A stretch of DNA of 64,000 bases, taken from contig JARBJD010000104.1 of NCBI GenBank assembly GCA_033064195.1, positions 158,286-222,285 on the forward strand, in the 5' to 3' direction. The position numbers and the translations under genes were made by a program. This stretch comes from Blattamonas nauphoetae. Taxonomy: Eukaryota > Preaxostyla > Oxymonadida. Position 1 is the first letter of the stretch; each line of letters opens with the position of its first letter. Positions 1 to 10,949 of this stretch are shown one piece after another. The notes beneath the pieces are model-generated. The model worked only from the letters and a program-made list of their open reading frames with translations. It searched no databases and was not told where the DNA came from.

Positions 1-3000
1 CTCCATGACCCCCCTCATTTCAAGCATGAACTGACAGCAGAGAACCTAAAAACAAGAAATATTCATCCAAAACACACAAACCATTGTATTCATCTGTGCC
101 AGCGGATCGCTCTGAATCAATGCATCAACATCCGTCTGCGATACACCTGTTTTGATTGGATTCGACCCAACTCCACCCAAATTGGCAATATACGAGTCGA
201 TGTCATCCTCATCTTCATCTTCGTCCTCCTCGCCGTCATCATCGTCATCTTCTTCGTTGAGATTGACCGGTTTCCGTATTTTGGCCTGGTTTAGTTCCTC
301 TTCTGAGAAGACTTCGATTGTTAGTTGCGTCACTCGGGTGAGAAGTGTGATGACGCTGTGTTGGTCTGGATTTGTCTTGGATTTGGAACGAGTGGTGGGC
401 ATGGCCGTTGGGATGATTGGCCCAGCCACGAGCATCCCACGAGAATCCGGAATCCGCTGAACAATCGATTGAAGGGCGTGGAGAGAGGCTCGAATGTCGA
501 AGTCGCCCCTCACCTCAGTTTGGAGCTGGCACCAGTTGTTGATGAAGAGGGAGAGGGGACTCCATGTGATGGGCGGGTTTGTGATTTGAGTTGGGAGATC
601 CGGTGGGAGTTGAACGTTGGCGATGAGAGCAAAGAAGTCGTCGGGGATGCGACGAGTGAAGAAGACGATAACAGGAAGGAGAGTCTGAGTGGAGGAGATG
701 GATGATGAATGAGAGACAGATCCAATGAAGCAAAAACAGAAAAAAGTGAAATTCAATCACAATCTCCACATACCACCGCAAAGTTTGCCTGTCGACAAAC
801 AAAGAACTTGTGAATGACAACACTCGCAATCGACTGCTTGATATCGCTCGAGAGATGATCCCAGAAAGTCCAGAGGAAGGTGCGAAGAAGCACACCGACA
901 TGGAGAGCAGCTGTCTCACTCACCACAGGCGAGAACATGAACACAGAAAACTGATAAATGAAGTTCACTTTGGCCTGGTCGATTTCTCCCGCTGGCGAGC
1001 AGATCAGATGCGGGGCGAGGCGGACGAGATCACAAAGGATCTCGGACGCCTCACTGAGAGATCCACCATCCACTCTCGCTGGATCGATCGTGGCCAAATC
1101 CTGCTTGGGGAGAATCGCGTCAACCATCGTGTACATTGTGTTGTAGTGCCCATCGTTTGGCCCTCCAGGAGGGAAGGGTTGTGTTTGGGATGATTCTCGG
1201 AAGGTGAGGCGGACGATGTTCAGGAGCCCTTCCACAACTCCGGGTTCGATATTTACCCCTTCTGCCTGTGCTTGGCCGGAGGTCACGTAATTGATGCGAG
1301 TGAACAGCTGAGGCAGAAGGTACGCTTGAACTTCGAAAATCAGATTCGGTTCTTTCGAATCGTTGAGCAGTTGGACGATATCTGCGAGAATGCCGATGAT
1401 GAACGAATTATTCGCCGATTTGTCAAACAGCAATATCACCAAATCGAGGATGGTCTTCGCCACGCCTGTGATCTGCCCCTGCCCAGCGCGGATGAGACCC
1501 AGAATGGTTTCTGCAAGAACCATCGGCTCATCGCCATCAAACACTCCGCTTGTCTCAGACGAGGGGGCTGTGATGTAAGCATAGATGGCATGCATGAGCG
1601 GGACGAAGAACGGAGCAATGAGTGATGGGTCGACAGAGTGGCTGATCATCTGAATTGTCTTGTGGGCACTCACACGCACGATTTCGCTTGTTTGGGGTTG
1701 GTCGGCTGGACGTTGGTTGAGCAGCTCGATGATCCTCTGAAGATATGTCGAGATGGTCTCTGGCGGGAGTTGGGAAGAAGCCTTTCCAATCAAAACAAGC
1801 AGCGACGAACACAGCGGAGCAAGCTCCGACTCATCTGTCTCTATTCCTGGCCTAGCAAGCTGTTGGAGGAACGGGGAGGTGAATGTCTGGGCATCCCATG
1901 GACATGAACTTTTCTGCCCGCCTCGCTGCATCGGCATGCCCATAAGATAATTGAGGAGGGCGTCATCCTCGTCCTCTGCCTCGTTAAACCGGATATCTGC
2001 GATGGATGCTGCTGCTGTCACACACGCCTCCATTCGGACCATGTCTGAGAACGAGTTGAGGTCGGAGACACTTCCCGCGAGGAGGTTGATCTGATTCAAA
2101 GTTTCGAGTTCTCTTCTGTTTTTCGACACATTCATCCGAAGTTCATCACTTTCGAAGGGTGTCGGAATAGGCGCCTTCTTCTTCTGTTTTGGCTTTTTTG
2201 TTTGGACCATAACATCGTAATCGTCGTGGTGGAGGCAGAGAGAGAATAACTCCATGAAGACTATCCGAGAGACTGATCGAACAGTTGCTTTGACAAGATC
2301 TTCCGACTCGTCTCGCAGATAATTGTCGATAGACTCTTGCCATTGGAGTATTGAGAGACGAGGGATCTGCATGCACCGTACCAAAAGATTGGTGAGTTTT
2401 GGGAGAGCTCCAGTGAAAACTTTGTCAAATGTTTCACCACCAGTCATTGCATCAAGAAGATTAAGAGCGGCGAGGAAAAATATTTCGAGTGTGTAGTCTG
2501 AATCCTTCACATTTGGAGGAATTGAATACACGAAGGTAGATTCGTACACATCGATTAAAATGAGCATTGAATCTGTGATTTTTTGGAGAACATGATGGAA
2601 GAGGGGGTTTCGTACTATAACCGATCTGAATAAATTCACTAAAGGCATGAGAGTCTGAAAAAAGTTGTTCAAGTGAGATTCTGACCTTAATGCCCTCCAC
2701 TAAGAGAGTCCAATTCGTATTTTCGCTAAATGGAGGTTCGTAAAGCTGTGCGAGAATTTGAAGAACACCATCAACATGTTGGAGGAGAGTTTGGTCGAAG
2801 GGAGCGTTGCCATCTTTTGCTGTGGCTGCTGCTTCGAGATAATTCTGAAAGATTGACAAGGCATGGATCTGTAGAGTTGATGTTGTTTGGGTAAAGTTAC
2901 TCAGAACTCCAATCACTGTCTGGTAAACGTCCCCATCGAATACTTCAAGACCGATCCTTTCAGTCACGTATGAAAGACATTGGAGAGCAGCCTCCTGTGC

Positions 3001-3506
3001 TTTTCCCGAATGAAACATATTGAGAAGCTGAGGAAGAAGATTAGGCCATCGATGAGGCCATTCAGAGACGGCAATCCCAGAAATCGCGAGCGAAATTGCA
3101 GTGACGACTGCTGGCTTCTGGTCGGGCAATAACAAGGGCAAAATCTGCTTCAATGATTCTTTCTCTTCATCGGCAATATGAAGTGGAGCTTCTTCTTCTT
3201 CTTTCGGATCCCACCATCTTTGAATGTGTTGCCTGAGGAGAATTGCTGAGAGCTGTTTTGTTTCTGGAGTTAGCCCAGACGACTGATTGAGATAATGGCA
3301 GAGTTGTGTAGGATAACCTGAACTTTCGGAATTGTTGAGAAATAATGGAAATTAAGAGAGATAAATCCTGATTAGAAGGCGGTGTTGAGAAAACCTGGAC
3401 ATCGAGAGAAATTTGCTATTTGTTCCTGGCAACTGTTAAGTCTATCTTGTGTAAGAAAAGATTCCTGAGCAAGTGTCCTGATGCATTCTAATAATTGTGA
3501 TTCCAT
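1..3506 (-). CDS. IPO9: Importin-9 (Kap114-type karyopherin), C-terminus beyond left edge
   Basis: Importin-beta superfamily nuclear import receptor. In other eukaryotes importin-9/Kap114 carries histones, TBP and ribosomal proteins through the nuclear pore. Five exons can be joined in frame: 3506-3395, 3317-2686, 2654-774, 684-82 and 45 to the edge, with introns of 77, 31, 89 and 36 nt. About 1,090 residues are visible. The N-terminus reads MESQLLECIRTLAQ, followed by HEAT-type helices including EWPHRWPNLLPQLLNMF, the conserved importin 'WP.LLP' signature. Near the C-terminus (plus coordinates ~190-260) is a run of Glu and Asp followed by SDPLAQMN, matching the acidic loop and tail of importin-9. 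The start at 3506 was chosen because the helix before HEAT 1 begins there; the frame stays open upstream but that stretch looks like leader. The last exon continues out of the window. Confidence 0.85.
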
Positions 3507-3683
3507 TGATCTGTCCAGAACAAAAATTGTGAAAGGATCATTCACCTTGAAACTGCAGTTATTGGGAATTTGTTGGAATAAAACCAATAAAAAAGACAAT
3601 TATGTTTTGAAAAAGATCAATAAAGAAGCAGTGTTTTACCCAGAGGAAAGAAAGATGGAATGAAGAATGAAAGAAAGATTTGA

Positions 3684-4196
3684 TCAATGGAATCGATTTT
3701 CGTCCAAAAAGAAGGTAATATCTAGGAATAATGAGACAATAAGAACTAGTGAAGGACATACCCGGACCATTTGCAGCTGTGATCTTGGTGAGAGTGCGAA
3801 TATTCTTTTCATCCTGTCTGAGTTGGACTAAATGAATAAAAACCGAAATCAAGGTGAACCTTGCAATGCTTTTCTGTTTTCCTCTGCTTCCTCCATCTGC
3901 TGTCGATGGTCAACAGCTTCCTGTTTGACATTTTCAAATTTTTGTTTCATTTCAACATTCTCCCGTCTTCGTTTTTCTTGGCGTGTTGCTCGAGTGTGAA
4001 TGATTGATGGTGGTGGTTGGCATTCTTCAAAAAGGAGTGACCATTCATTTCGTTCTTTATCGATTTGGGCTGAGTTGGCGAAATTCACAATATTAAGTCA
4101 GAAAAACGACATACAGACCCTTGTCTTCAGATACACGAAGTAGTCTAAAGACTCTGGAATGGTTTCTTCTGAATCTGTACTGTCGTGAGATGACAT
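3684..4196 (-). CDS. Small acidic/coiled-coil protein, function unknown
   Basis: Four exons (4196-4115, 4069-3860, 3827-3762, 3721-3684) join to a 131-residue protein; introns are 45, 32 and 40 nt. The N-terminus is acidic (MSSHDSTDSEETIPESLDYF), the middle (about residues 28-100) is a charged, heptad-like helix rich in Lys, Glu and Gln, and the end reads ANGPDITFFLDENRFH. I do not recognise the family. Size and coiled-coil character would suit a flagellar or spindle accessory subunit, but that is a guess. It is divergent from the TBCE-like gene, with only 33 bp between the two start codons. Confidence 0.6.
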
Positions 4197-4229
4197 TGAC
4201 GGATCTACCCACTGCTCATTTTTCTCTCC
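4197..4229. promoter_or_regulatory. 33-bp divergent start-to-start interval
   Basis: The start codons of the coiled-coil gene (minus) and the TBCE-like gene (plus) are separated by only 33 bp, containing a short pyrimidine run. Any bidirectional core promoter must lie here or overlap coding sequence. No TATA-like element is visible. Confidence 0.45.
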
Positions 4230-5529
4230 ATGGAGGCTTCGAATCTTCTTGAAATTCTTCGGAAAAAGTATGGTGTTGTTGATGATACCCGAGATCAGTC
4301 GCAGCTATACGCAAAGACGGCATCTGGAGGTCGGATTGATATCCTCTTCATTGGTGAAGAAAAAGTAATTAAAACTCAACAAATTGAAGTCTTATTTGAT
4401 TGCACAGTTGAAAATGAGCATATTTCATCAGTACAAGACGTAGCTTCTATGATCCCCAATCTTCAACGTTTAACCTTCAACTATTGCGACATTGATTCGT
4501 GGGATCTCGTTAAACAACTCATTGAAGAATGTAAACGTTTGAAAGAGTTGATTTTCCTCGGTAAAGTCCCTCCTTTGCCCGTCCCGTTCGAATTTACGAC
4601 TTCTACATCGCTCACAACATTGTCATTCACGGACTGCAACATGTCCTGGACCGATATCCTCCAATTTCGGAATCTGCCGAGTCTCACCACCCTTATAGTT
4701 CCAAAGAATCACATTTCCACCTTCTTTTCTCCAGAATCACGTGAAGAATGTCCTGGATTTACTCAACTCAAATCGCTCTCTGTCGGAGAAAATGAAATCG
4801 TTGACTGGCAACAAATCCTTTATTTTTCCCATCTCCCAAACCTCACGGAATTATTTGCAGATGAAAATCTGATTGAAACAATTTCGTTTCCCCAAGACCA
4901 GCTATTCTTTCCAAAACTCGAGGAATTGTGGTTGAACAAAAATCCCATTTCATCCTGGTCCTCAATCGAAGCATTAGCATCTATTCCCTCCCTTGTCCAT
5001 CTTCGTCTCAAAAATACTCCAGTTCTTCTCGTGAAAACTCCTTTATCATTCGGCATCGCTCCAACAAGGATAAACACGCAAGGACTGGGTGCTGACGCAT
5101 ATTGGGGGCCTCCTCCAGAAACAATGGAGCAGGTTAAGGAAAAGGAAAACCGTGTCATGATTTTATTCTATCTTGGGAACCTTAACACCCTGAACGGATC
5201 TGCAATCACACAGAAGGAAAAACGAATGGTAAAACGGATGAAAGAAGACTTACTCGAAGAACAGAAGGAAAGGGAAGAACAGAAACTGCAGAATGTTGAG
5301 GAGGACCCTCAACCTGCACCTGTCTCGCTCCCAACAACAACGACTCTTCCAAGTGCGACAGGCATGGTACAAAACGATGTCCCTCTGATTCCAGCGACTG
5401 AACATGTCTTTTTTTCATTTTTTCATCATTCTTTAGATTTCCGAACCTCCCCGGCCTGCTAAATCGAAAAAAGATGCCAAAGCGACATTTCTCAAAAATA
5501 TGCAACGAAATAGGACTCAAAAGACGTGA
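4230..5529 (+). CDS. Tubulin-folding cofactor E-like LRR protein (no CAP-Gly domain)
   Basis: Two exons (4230-5405, 5437-5529; intron 31 nt) encode 422 residues. Successive leucine-rich repeats from about residue 60 to 290 (for example LTELFADENLIETISFP and PKLEELWLNKNPISSWSSIE) match the LRR domain of TBCE/TBCEL, including the typical 'SW..I/V..L' turns. TBCE helps assemble or dissociate alpha/beta-tubulin; TBCEL promotes tubulin turnover. The N-terminal CAP-Gly domain of true TBCE is absent. Only 33 bp separate the start from the divergent neighbour, so no exon for it fits upstream. The C-terminal quarter is a charged helix plus a low-complexity Pro/Thr stretch; I see no clear ubiquitin-like domain. 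Best reading is a TBCEL-type or truncated TBCE protein. Confidence 0.72.
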
Positions 5530-5831
5530 AATGATTCACATAGATGTTTTTTTTGTATGTGGGCCTTTTCTCATCACAATCATGATGTTTTCAAGGAATC
5601 AAGACGAGATAAACTTTGGTTGTTTTCTCGGTTTCGTCTTCATTGTTTGATTTCAATGATTGCCTTGATCTAGTGAATGTTTGTGAACATCAGAAAATGG
5701 TGGTGAATTCGGACCCGTATCACCTCGAGGAGTGCTGAAAGTGAGAAGGACATGTGCGATTGTGGAGGTTGAATGTGGTGTTCATGACGAGTCAAATCAA
5801 TGTCATGTCTTCGATTTATTCACGACATCTC
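5530..5831. other. Convergent 3'-3' intergenic interval
   Basis: About 300 bp between the stop codons of the TBCE-like gene (plus) and the two-TM glycoprotein (minus). It should hold both 3' UTRs. I see no additional ORF, repeat or RNA gene. Confidence 0.5.
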
Positions 5832-7220
5832 TCAATCCATCATTGGGACGAGCTCTGTTCTGTTTTCAAGATTCGCTTCACTCAGAGGTCCATCAGGGCC
5901 GTCCTTCTGTTCGTCATTGTGGGCTTGCTCGAGAGGGATCTCCTCTTCAAGACCCAGTCCGGTGTCGTCTGGATCATATTCAATGTCGAAGAGGGTTCCC
6001 ATTGCTTCTTCATTCTCTGCATCCATCAATTCAAACAGTCGTTCTTTTCCATCAAATTCAGACGTCGGACCTCGGCGAGGGAGTTTTATTTGGCATCGCC
6101 CTTTGTTGAGCTTTTGTTCTTCGAGATGGCGCTCCCCTTGAACTTCTGCTTTTGATGGAGAACAGCACGGCCAATAGCAGCGGACGAAGGAGAGAGACAT
6201 GATTGAGTACGAGCATGGTGTCAGAGAAACAATAAACAGGAGGCAGAATAACGGGATGAGGGAAAATGTATTCATTTGATTCCAAGAAAAGGGAGTGTCC
6301 TGGGAAACAGAATAAAATCAGAAGGGAAGAACCATACGACTATTTTGAATTCACAATATCTTCCCCTGCCAGGGACGGAGACGACGATCATCGACGAGTT
6401 CCCTGCACGGCCTGTCACTGAATGAAATTTGGTCTGAAGTTCGTTGTATCGCTTAAAAAGAAAGAAAAGACATCAGTTGGGAGATATTCTGCAAATAATC
6501 AAACTGACAACGACAAAATCGTGTCAAAGGAGTGCAAAACTTCCATTCATACAGGCGTGTTGATTGTGAAAATTTGTCGTGGGATGATACCATCAGTGCA
6601 ATTCCCAAGATGAAACCAATAAAACCCCGTTGCATTGATCCGATAGGTGGTGTCCTTTGTGGTGCTATTTGTGTAGAAGACGACTCCTTTGTTTTGATAG
6701 ACCATTTTTCCTGAGCATTTTGTGGTTGAGTAGATTTTCCATCCAAAATCAGTGTCTTTTGAGAGATATAAAGAGAGTTCCATTGATGTATCTTCTAAAA
6801 AGGAGCGTGGATCATGACAAAATGAAAAATACTGTCTTTGTTGTAGGCTGGGACTTCCCATTCACGAAGAACTGTAGATGTGAATGTAAGTTGACGTTCA
6901 TTTCCTACAAGAAGACTGCATCCATCTGAAATGACCTGAGATAAAGTGATATTGGACAGAATGAATACCGTTGGGTTTTTGAACTCATCTCGCGAAACTA
7001 GGACATATGTTTCATCTATAATCGAAAATTGGCCCTTATCTGTCGTTTTAGAGAGCAAAAGCTTGAGTATGAGGTGATAAGAGACGATGGAAAGAAAAGC
7101 GATGAGAAGAGGTAGTATGAGAAGCTTAGTGATATCTCGACAGAATAAGGTTCGTTTGGCTGTCTAAAAGGATCAAACATAGATATCACAACATAAGTGG
7201 CACACTCGACGGCACAGCAT
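5832..7220 (-). CDS. Two-TM glycoprotein with lumenal/extracellular domain
   Basis: Five exons join in frame (7220-7206, 7163-6833, 6794-6553, 6451-6338, 6299-5832) to give 389 residues; introns are 42, 38, 101 and 38 nt. A basic N-terminus leads into a strong membrane helix at about residues 13-40 (KLLILPLLIAFLSIVSYHLI). A domain of about 190 residues with several N-glycosylation sequons (SNIT, TNST, INAT, GNCT) follows. A second membrane helix lies at about 239-262 (FSLIPLFCLLFIVSL), then a Cys-rich juxtamembrane stretch and a charged, acidic cytosolic tail. Both termini are therefore probably cytosolic. The topology recalls ciliary transition-zone proteins of TMEM231 type, but I see no sequence match good enough to claim it. 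The first exon is only 15 nt and is the weakest part of the model. Confidence 0.6.
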
Positions 7221-7269
7221 AATCTGGAAGAAGATCAGGCCATTGATTTGTTTTCAATCAACTGCTAAA

Positions 7270-7690
7270 ATGTCAAAACAGAAAGAAGTGAGACGTGCTC
7301 CCCGCCAGAATTATAGTGCATCTCAATATGAGTCCTCATTCAATCCACATCACCTCCAAAACTGGCGAAAACCAAATGAAGAAGAAGGAATCGTTTGAAG
7401 TTTTCTTCCCGACCTTATTTTTTGATAGCGTCCTGGAACTGTTTATAAAAATGTTCGCCCCACAGGACCGGATGGAAAGCCAGATTTTGTTGCTGATGAC
7501 AGAGGATACCTGATTAAAGGAAGACCTCGAAATATCCGCCAGCAATCCTTCCCAGATACACCTGAAACTGGAACGGTAGGATTCACGTTCACAACCGCCT
7601 CATTTACGTAATTTTGAAATATAAGTTGATTCTCCCGTTTTTTTATAGTGGAACTTCATAATTTCTTTTCTCTCGAGGCACATCACTTAA
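7270..7690 (+). CDS. CFAP126: Flattop homologue (cilia- and flagella-associated protein 126)
   Basis: Three exons (7270-7392, 7429-7575, 7649-7690; introns 36 and 73 nt) encode 103 residues. The N-terminus contains NYSASQYESSFNPHHLQNW, closely matching the Flattop signature 'NYSANQYE..F....LQNW', and later ADDRGYLIKGRPR, matching the conserved 'ANDRGHLL...PR'. Flattop is a microtubule inner protein of the axonemal doublet and acts in basal-body positioning. The second splice restores a GTW tripeptide also found in animal Flattop; without it the frame stops 34 codons later. The animal protein is longer, with a disordered tail missing here. Confidence 0.75.
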
Positions 7691-7810
7691 TTTCTCGATT
7701 GTGCATTTATTATTCCACAAACTTTGTCTACCCTCGATTTTTCTGTCCACCACCCTGTTCGACTCATGGTACATTAGATCCAACTCATATTATTTCTTCA
7801 ACAATCGGAG

Positions 7811-9567
7811 ATGGAGTATCTGGATTATCTCCTCGGAACCAATGATCCTCTCACAACCCAAATCAATTATTTGGTTCAACCAATTGCTGAACCTCTTGGT
7901 CTTTCGCTTGATATCGCGAAATCAATCATCAGTTCGGACTTCCTTTTTCTCACCCATTTGACACGTTGCTCTTTAGCCTTCTTTGCAACACTTGTATATG
8001 CTGTTCTGTATCCATGCCTCAAAGCAGGAGGAATGCGCAATCTGTCCAGCATCTTCTTTGGAACTCTCGTCTTGATCCTAAATTTTGGTCGTTCTACAAT
8101 ATATTTCTTCGGAATGTGCATAATGACGTATTTCCTGTGCCAACTCGGAATATATAAGAGGCATCCCGTCCTCTTCTTTGCCATCGCAATGATCATATAC
8201 GAGATCCCGTTTGATCGATTGTCTTTGATCTATTTACTGCACCTTCTGTTCATTTAGTGTGCTTTATGTGATGAAAACAGCATATGGTGTGTGGCAGGTC
8301 GATATTACGATGGCTCTTATGATTCTGGTCCAAAAGTTGATCTCCTTCACATACAATCTCCATGATGGGTATAGAAATCACCAACACTCAAAGCAATATC
8401 TTTCAGAACATCCTAATGCTTCTGAGAAAGATATTCCCTCCGTCTTCCCGTCTAGCCATCAGCGTCGCATGAAACTTGAGAAAATTCCCTCCTTTTCCCG
8501 TTTTATGGGATACTGTCTCTTCCCCATCAATATTCTCTACGGCCCTGCTTGTGAATACACTTTGTACAATGATTCAATCAGCAGAACAAAGCCCTTGCCG
8601 AAGAGTCGATTCTATCTCGCCATTCCAAACCTCGTCTTCGGATTGATCTTTGCCTTGACTTTTATCTTCCCTCCATCACTCGCCTATCTTGACGATCCCG
8701 AGATGTTCAAGTTACCGTTCTACAGGCGCATCTTCATCTGCTGGTTTAATACCCATCGCACACGACTCAAGTATTATTGTGCCTGGAGCTTGACCAATGC
8801 TGCGATGCTGTTTTCTGGAATGGGTTTTGATGGAAAGAGCTGGGAATTCTCATGCTGTGTCCAGGTTCTTCGTCTGGAATCGTCAATCAGACCTCGTGAT
8901 TTTATCGCGATGTGGAATTGTGGAACTCAACGATTCTTGAAATACTGTATTCTTTTTTCTATTTCACCTTGTCCTCAACTTTAGATGTGTACATCCGTGG
9001 ACCAACATCCAAGAAAACTGCTCAAGTCCATCCGATCATGCAATTCGTCACTTTCATACTATCGGCGGTTTGGCATGGGTTCTACATTGCGTATTACATC
9101 AATTTTGGCATTCTCTACCTCATCAACGTGATTGATCGCCTGTATCAATCACTATACACGTGGGACGTCCCCCGCATCCCACTATATGGACAGGCTGTTG
9201 TTGAGCGTGAAAACAAGGGAATTGCCCCGACATGGAGAGATTTCTTCCCAGAACCAGATGGGACATACTCTTTCCAGCGAATCAAATCGTTCAAGGATCT
9301 CGTCGTCACTTTCTTAGAATTTATGGTTAACCAAGCTCTATTTGACTTCTGTGCGTCCTGCTTTGTCGTATGAATCATTTCTTCCTATTATTTTCCTATT
9401 TCTTGTCTTAGCCCACAAGATTTGACAAAGTCAAGAAACAGCTCAAATTTATTAACTACTGGGGACTCTTCGTTGTTCCTGGAATGATTATTTGTCTTTT
9501 GATTATCAAACAGATCAAAAAACGCACAGCCAGGAAGGAAAAGAAGCAGGCTACCAAAGCTCAGTAA
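7811..9567 (+). CDS. MBOAT-family lysophospholipid acyltransferase
   Basis: Four exons (7811-8208, 8258-8946, 8985-9367, 9412-9567; introns 49, 38 and 44 nt) encode 541 residues of a polytopic ER membrane enzyme. At least eight hydrophobic helices are visible. The MBOAT catalytic histidine is in FILSAVWHGFYIAYY (His about residue 393) and the upstream catalytic-asparagine motif is in FIAMWNCGTQRFLKYYVYIR (about residue 354). NILYGPACEYTLYND matches the 'GP...Y..Y' motif of the ALE1/MBOAT1-2/LPCAT branch, which transfers acyl groups from acyl-CoA to lysophospholipids. The tail ends in a Lys/Arg-rich stretch suitable for ER retention. The exact lysolipid preference cannot be read from sequence. 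Confidence 0.85.
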
Positions 9568-9825
9568 TCCTCATTTTTATCACAATTATATCATTCGATT
9601 TCTCACCTCGCGCACTGTTGAATTTGTTTTCCCGTGGACTTCACCATTTTTATCCCGAACTTTTGCTAAGTTGCCATCGACAGCTTTCTTAAGAGAGATA
9701 ATCCGGCGTCAAACGAGTGTGATTCATCGACACGTTAGGTCGGTTAAACAAACCAATCGGGACCGTAATTTCAAAAATCGAAAATTAATAGTTCGTGAAA
9801 TGTGAAAAATTTGAATAAAAAACAC

Positions 9826-10910
9826 TCATTCTGTTTCCTCCGGGACTATTTCCTCGTTTTTGTCTTCCACCTCCTTTTCTTCTCCTAAATCAATTTGTGG
9901 AGATCCTGCATCATCCTGAATGATCGCATCAGGCTCAGAATCAGGTTCTCCATTCAGTTCAACATCATTTTCTTGATGTTGAAGCTTTGTTTTGCTGTTG
10001 GAGGAGCGTTTGTTCGTTTTCCACTGTTTTTCGGTGGTGAGAACTTTGTCCAGAAACTGTAAATCGGATTTGTCGAATTGTTCTTGCTGTGAGGTCATAA
10101 ATGTTTCCATTGCACTGATGTGAGAGATGCATATCCACTTTATTGTGTCAAGATGTGTTGGATCTGATTCGATGGCTTTCTGAAGTGTTTCAATGCTTGG
10201 AAGCTTATATTCGGAAAATGAAGGAATTTGTGCGGTCTTCGGAATGGTGGGAAATCGAGATCGGATCGTTTGAGGTCTTTGCAAGCGTGTTCGCGATTCG
10301 ACCTTTGGTTGACGTGAAATCAATGTTGGTGTGGATTCGGGAGGAGGAGGAGGAGAATGAGTAACAGTTCTTCTATGACGGGCCGGAGTTTGCATTTCAT
10401 CTAAGTGTCGATATGATGAGATTTCTTTGATTTGAGAATGATGATCTCCGACTCGACGTTCACGGCTTTTACGCAAATCAGTTTTGGGAATTTTTGAAAT
10501 TTTGACATTTCCGAGCGGTTTAGTTCTATTGTGAAAGACATTATTTGGAAATAAGGCAATCAAGCACACAATGAATTCAATTGGGGAATTCCAGTATTGT
10601 GATTGATTTCAAACTCGGGGCGCGGATATTGATCGGCATTTCTAAGGTACGAACAAAGTTAAACGTGAAAAACAATTGCAGACGCCTGGACAATTGATGC
10701 GAGAGTTGATATTCTCTGATTCTGACGAACAAGCTCAAGTTCTTGTTCACAAACATCGTCGGATATATCAAGCAAGATTTGCAGATTTGACAAAGCATTT
10801 TTATGATTGGTAGTCAATTCAGGGTTCCTTGCATGAAATGCAAGGAGTACGCTCCTGTAGGTATCCAATTCCATTTCGTGGAGTCGAGAGAACGCGTCAG
10901 ACGGGTTCAT
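9826..10910 (-). CDS. ENT-domain (EMSY-like) protein
   Basis: Three exons (10910-10684, 10641-10570, 10525-9826; introns 42 and 44 nt) encode 332 residues. Residues about 5-75 form an ENT domain: LHEMELDTYRSVLLAFHAR, then an LQILLDISDDVCEQELELV segment and NQRISTLASI. These match the N-terminal helical domain of EMSY and plant EMSY-like proteins, which act in chromatin regulation. The rest is low-complexity: a basic Ser/Pro region, a short ordered stretch (LPSIETLQKAIESDP) and an acidic Glu/Asp C-terminus. Divergent from ARM gene copy A with 148 bp between starts. Confidence 0.65.
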
Positions 10911-10949
10911 ATCCTGCAAAGCAACAAAGATGCAAGGGTATAGCAGAAA

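Noticed and set aside
152..705. Plus-strand frames rich in Ser over the importin-9 end
   Set aside because: Complement of the Glu/Asp acidic loop of importin-9.
3507..3599. In-frame N-terminal extension of importin-9
   Set aside because: The extension lacks an ATG at its start and does not resemble importin N-termini; the ATG at 3506 fits the family.
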